Below are positions 46,759 to 48,069 of a stretch of DNA of 48,069 nt, piece by piece (the stretch's first letter is position 1; each line of letters starts with the position of its first letter). A program made the translations under genes and the position numbers. Origin of the DNA: an uncultured bacterium (GTDB lineage Bacteria > Acidobacteriota > Thermoanaerobaculia > Multivoradales > JAHEKO01); the NCBI GenBank assembly GCA_905479655.1, contig CAJQNK010000061.1:1-48069 (forward strand), given 5' to 3'. The notes beneath the pieces are model-generated. The model did not search any database and was not told where the DNA came from. It worked only from the letters and a program-made list of their open reading frames with translations.

Positions 46759-46787
46759 AGGGTAGCAATCCACGCTCGGCTCGTCAA
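46759..46787 (-). promoter_or_regulatory. promoter of tRNA-Gln
   Basis: TTGACG (46787 to 46782), 17-nt spacer, TACCCT (46764 to 46759). The start site would be near 46752, about 32 nt before the mature tRNA end. Confidence 0.5.
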
Positions 46788-46898
46788 ATGCGAAGATCGA
46801 CCCGCCTCGACGGGCGGTCCCGCGCCTTGCCACCGGTTCTATACTCGGACCACGGTCCGGTCGAGGTCCGGCCGGAGCCGGCCGAGGGGAGTGCGACC

Positions 46899-47810
46899 AT
46901 GCGTGATGCGACCCGAAACCCCGTCGACGAGATTCTCGTCGCCACCGATTTCTCCGACACCGCGGCTGCCGGGCTCGCCTGGGCGCTGGAGATCGCCGGC
47001 GACCACGGGGCGAAGATCCACCTGGTGCACGCGCTCCTGCTGCCCAACGCCATGACGGACTACCTGCCGTCGCCGCCGGACCTCACCAAGGAGCTCGGCC
47101 TGGCCGCCAACCGGCGCCTGGAGCAGACCCTGTCGGAGGTCCGAGACGCGGGTATCGAAGCCACGGGGGAGGTCCGCCTGGGGCTGCCCTCCGAGGCGAT
47201 CGTCGAGGCCACCCGCGAGAGCCGGCCCGACCTGGTGGTCGTGGGAACCCGGGGGCTCTCCGGCCTGGAGCATCTGCTGCTCGGCAGCACCGCCGCGCGC
47301 ATCGTGCAGCACGCGCCGGCCCCGGTCCTCACGGTCCACCCCGGCGACTCGGAGCAGCACCGCCGGATCCGCACGATCCTGGTGCCCACCGACTTCTCGG
47401 CGGATGCGGAGCCCGCGATCGAGGCCGCGCTCGACCTCCTGGCCGGCGTGGAGGAGCCCGGTCGTCTGATCCTGCTGCACGCCTACCACCTGCCCTACGA
47501 GTACACGGTCTACGGCACGATCCCCACCTCGTTCGACTTTCGGCAGGATGCGGGCAGCGCGGCGGAGACCCGTCTGCAGGAGCTCGCCGAGCCGCTCCGT
47601 AGCCAGGGCCTCGCCGTCGACACCCTCACCTGCGAGGGCTACCCGCCGGAGGTGATCGTCGCCGAGGCGGAGGCGCAGGGGGCCGACCTCGTCTCCATGG
47701 GCACCCACGGGCGCTCGGGCCTGGCGCACCTGGTCATGGGCAGCACCGCGGAGCGCGTGGTTAAGCACGCGCCTTGTCCGGTGCTGACCGTGCGACGGCA
47801 ACGGGGCTGA
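46899..47810 (+). CDS. tandem universal stress protein (two Usp domains)
   Basis: The protein has 303 aa from ATG 46899, with GAGGGG upstream. Two Usp domains (about 9-147 and 155-300). Each begins with an ILVATDFS or ILVPTDFS strand. Each ends with the ATP-binding motif: GTRGLSGLEHLLLGSTAARI in domain 1 and GTHGRSGLAHLVMGSTAERV in domain 2, so both domains should bind ATP. Expected to be cytoplasmic and induced under stress. A TATACT hexamer at 46840-46845 is a possible -10 box about 50 nt upstream. It stands alone between two tRNA genes on the other strand. Confidence 0.92.
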   Translation: MRDATRNPVDEILVATDFSDTAAAGLAWALEIAGDHGAKIHLVHALLLPNAMTDYLPSPPDLTKELGLAANRRLEQTLSEVRDAGIEATGEVRLGLPSEAIVEATRESRPDLVVVGTRGLSGLEHLLLGSTAARIVQHAPAPVLTVHPGDSEQHRRIRTILVPTDFSADAEPAIEAALDLLAGVEEPGRLILLHAYHLPYEYTVYGTIPTSFDFRQDAGSAAETRLQELAEPLRSQGLAVDTLTCEGYPPEVIVAEAEAQGADLVSMGTHGRSGLAHLVMGSTAERVVKHAPCPVLTVRRQRG

Positions 47811-47816
47811 GCCGGC

Positions 47817-47833
47817 GTCGCCCGCGAGGCGAC
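47817..47833. terminator. hairpin after the Usp gene
   Basis: GTCGCC (47817-47822) and GGCGAC (47828-47833) form a 6-bp stem with a 5-nt loop, 6 nt after the Usp stop. It lacks a T-tract. It could also lie at the end of the tRNA-Ser transcript on the other strand. Confidence 0.35.
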
Positions 47834-47853
47834 CGCCCGAGCGCAGCGAGAGG

Positions 47854-47946
<93 letters not shown>

Positions 47947-47960
47947 GGCGCGGACCCGAC

Positions 47961-47989
47961 ATTCTACGGAGGGGTTGATCCCGAGTCAA
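47961..47989 (-). promoter_or_regulatory. promoter of tRNA-Ser
   Basis: TTGACT (47989 to 47984), 17-nt spacer, TAGAAT (47966 to 47961). This is the best sigma70-type promoter of the window. The start site would lie near 47954, 8 nt before the tRNA end. Confidence 0.7.
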
Positions 47990-48069
47990 AGAACCCGAAG
48001 GGGAGGCTCCGCGGGGAGCGGTGTCGAAGAGGCCCCGCTCGCGGAGGCGCCGGAGAGCTCCGAGCGGTC

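Overview
This 48 kb window is very GC-rich, gene-dense and reads as the chromosome of a Gram-negative (diderm) bacterium. It has an Omp85-type barrel, a TonB-dependent receptor, lipoproteins and many Sec signal peptides. The gene order dprA-topA-trmFO-xerC-hslV-hslU, an Fn3 lipoprotein next to dapF, and an AcnA-type aconitase fit Acidobacteriota (Thermoanaerobaculia-like) or a related deep phylum. That placement is an inference from gene content, because no rRNA lies in the window. Starts other than ATG are common (GTG: topA, hslU, an ApbE-like gene, an MFS gene, an ABC ATPase; TTG: xerC, a TPR gene, two ABC genes). Both tRNAs carry an encoded CCA. The clearest promoters are sigma70-like (TTGACT-17-TAGAAT at tRNA-Ser).

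Layout. (1) 1-5657, minus strand: an envelope operon made of a TPR protein, a CsgG-like periplasmic protein and a large zincin/TolB-propeller/Omp85 protein, followed by two metallo-beta-lactamase-fold genes (a class II cyclic-nucleotide phosphodiesterase and a WalJ/YycJ-like protein cut by the window edge). (2) 6017-17413, plus strand: housekeeping genes dprA, topA, trmFO, xerC, hslVU, an Fn3 lipoprotein, dapF and a divergent ApbE-like gene. (3) 17487-24027, minus strand: an iron island with ABC importer genes fbpA-fbpB-fbpC preceded by one uninterrupted 915-codon frame that joins a Fur-family repressor to a FecA-like TonB-dependent receptor. A palindromic operator and a promoter lie just upstream. 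(4) 24200-31643: a small membrane protein, citrate synthase, a CBS-pair protein, an epimerase-queD-queE operon and aconitase. (5) 31950-41953, minus strand: a GT39-like glycosyltransferase, a secreted PIG-L deacetylase translationally coupled to an ABC solute-binding lipoprotein, then ATPase, fused permease and an MFS exporter. (6) 42101-47946: 2-oxoglutarate dehydrogenase E1, a PAS-histidine kinase-receiver hybrid, tRNA-Gln(CUG), a tandem universal stress protein and tRNA-Ser(GCU).

Three TCA-cycle enzymes (gltA, acnA, sucA) lie within 20 kb but are not one operon. The most unusual item is the Fur-receptor fusion. It has no stop codon after the Fur domain and no credible start codon before the receptor signal sequence. 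It suggests a regulator and its target receptor made as one polypeptide, perhaps split by signal peptidase.

Non-coding structures include a dispersed-repeat-like inverted element (31791-31903), a long inverted repeat that holds the stop codons of two convergent genes (17411-17489), an orphan plus-strand intrinsic terminator (28813-28850) and a perfect G-quadruplex motif (39803-39821). No CRISPR array, insertion sequence or prophage was seen.
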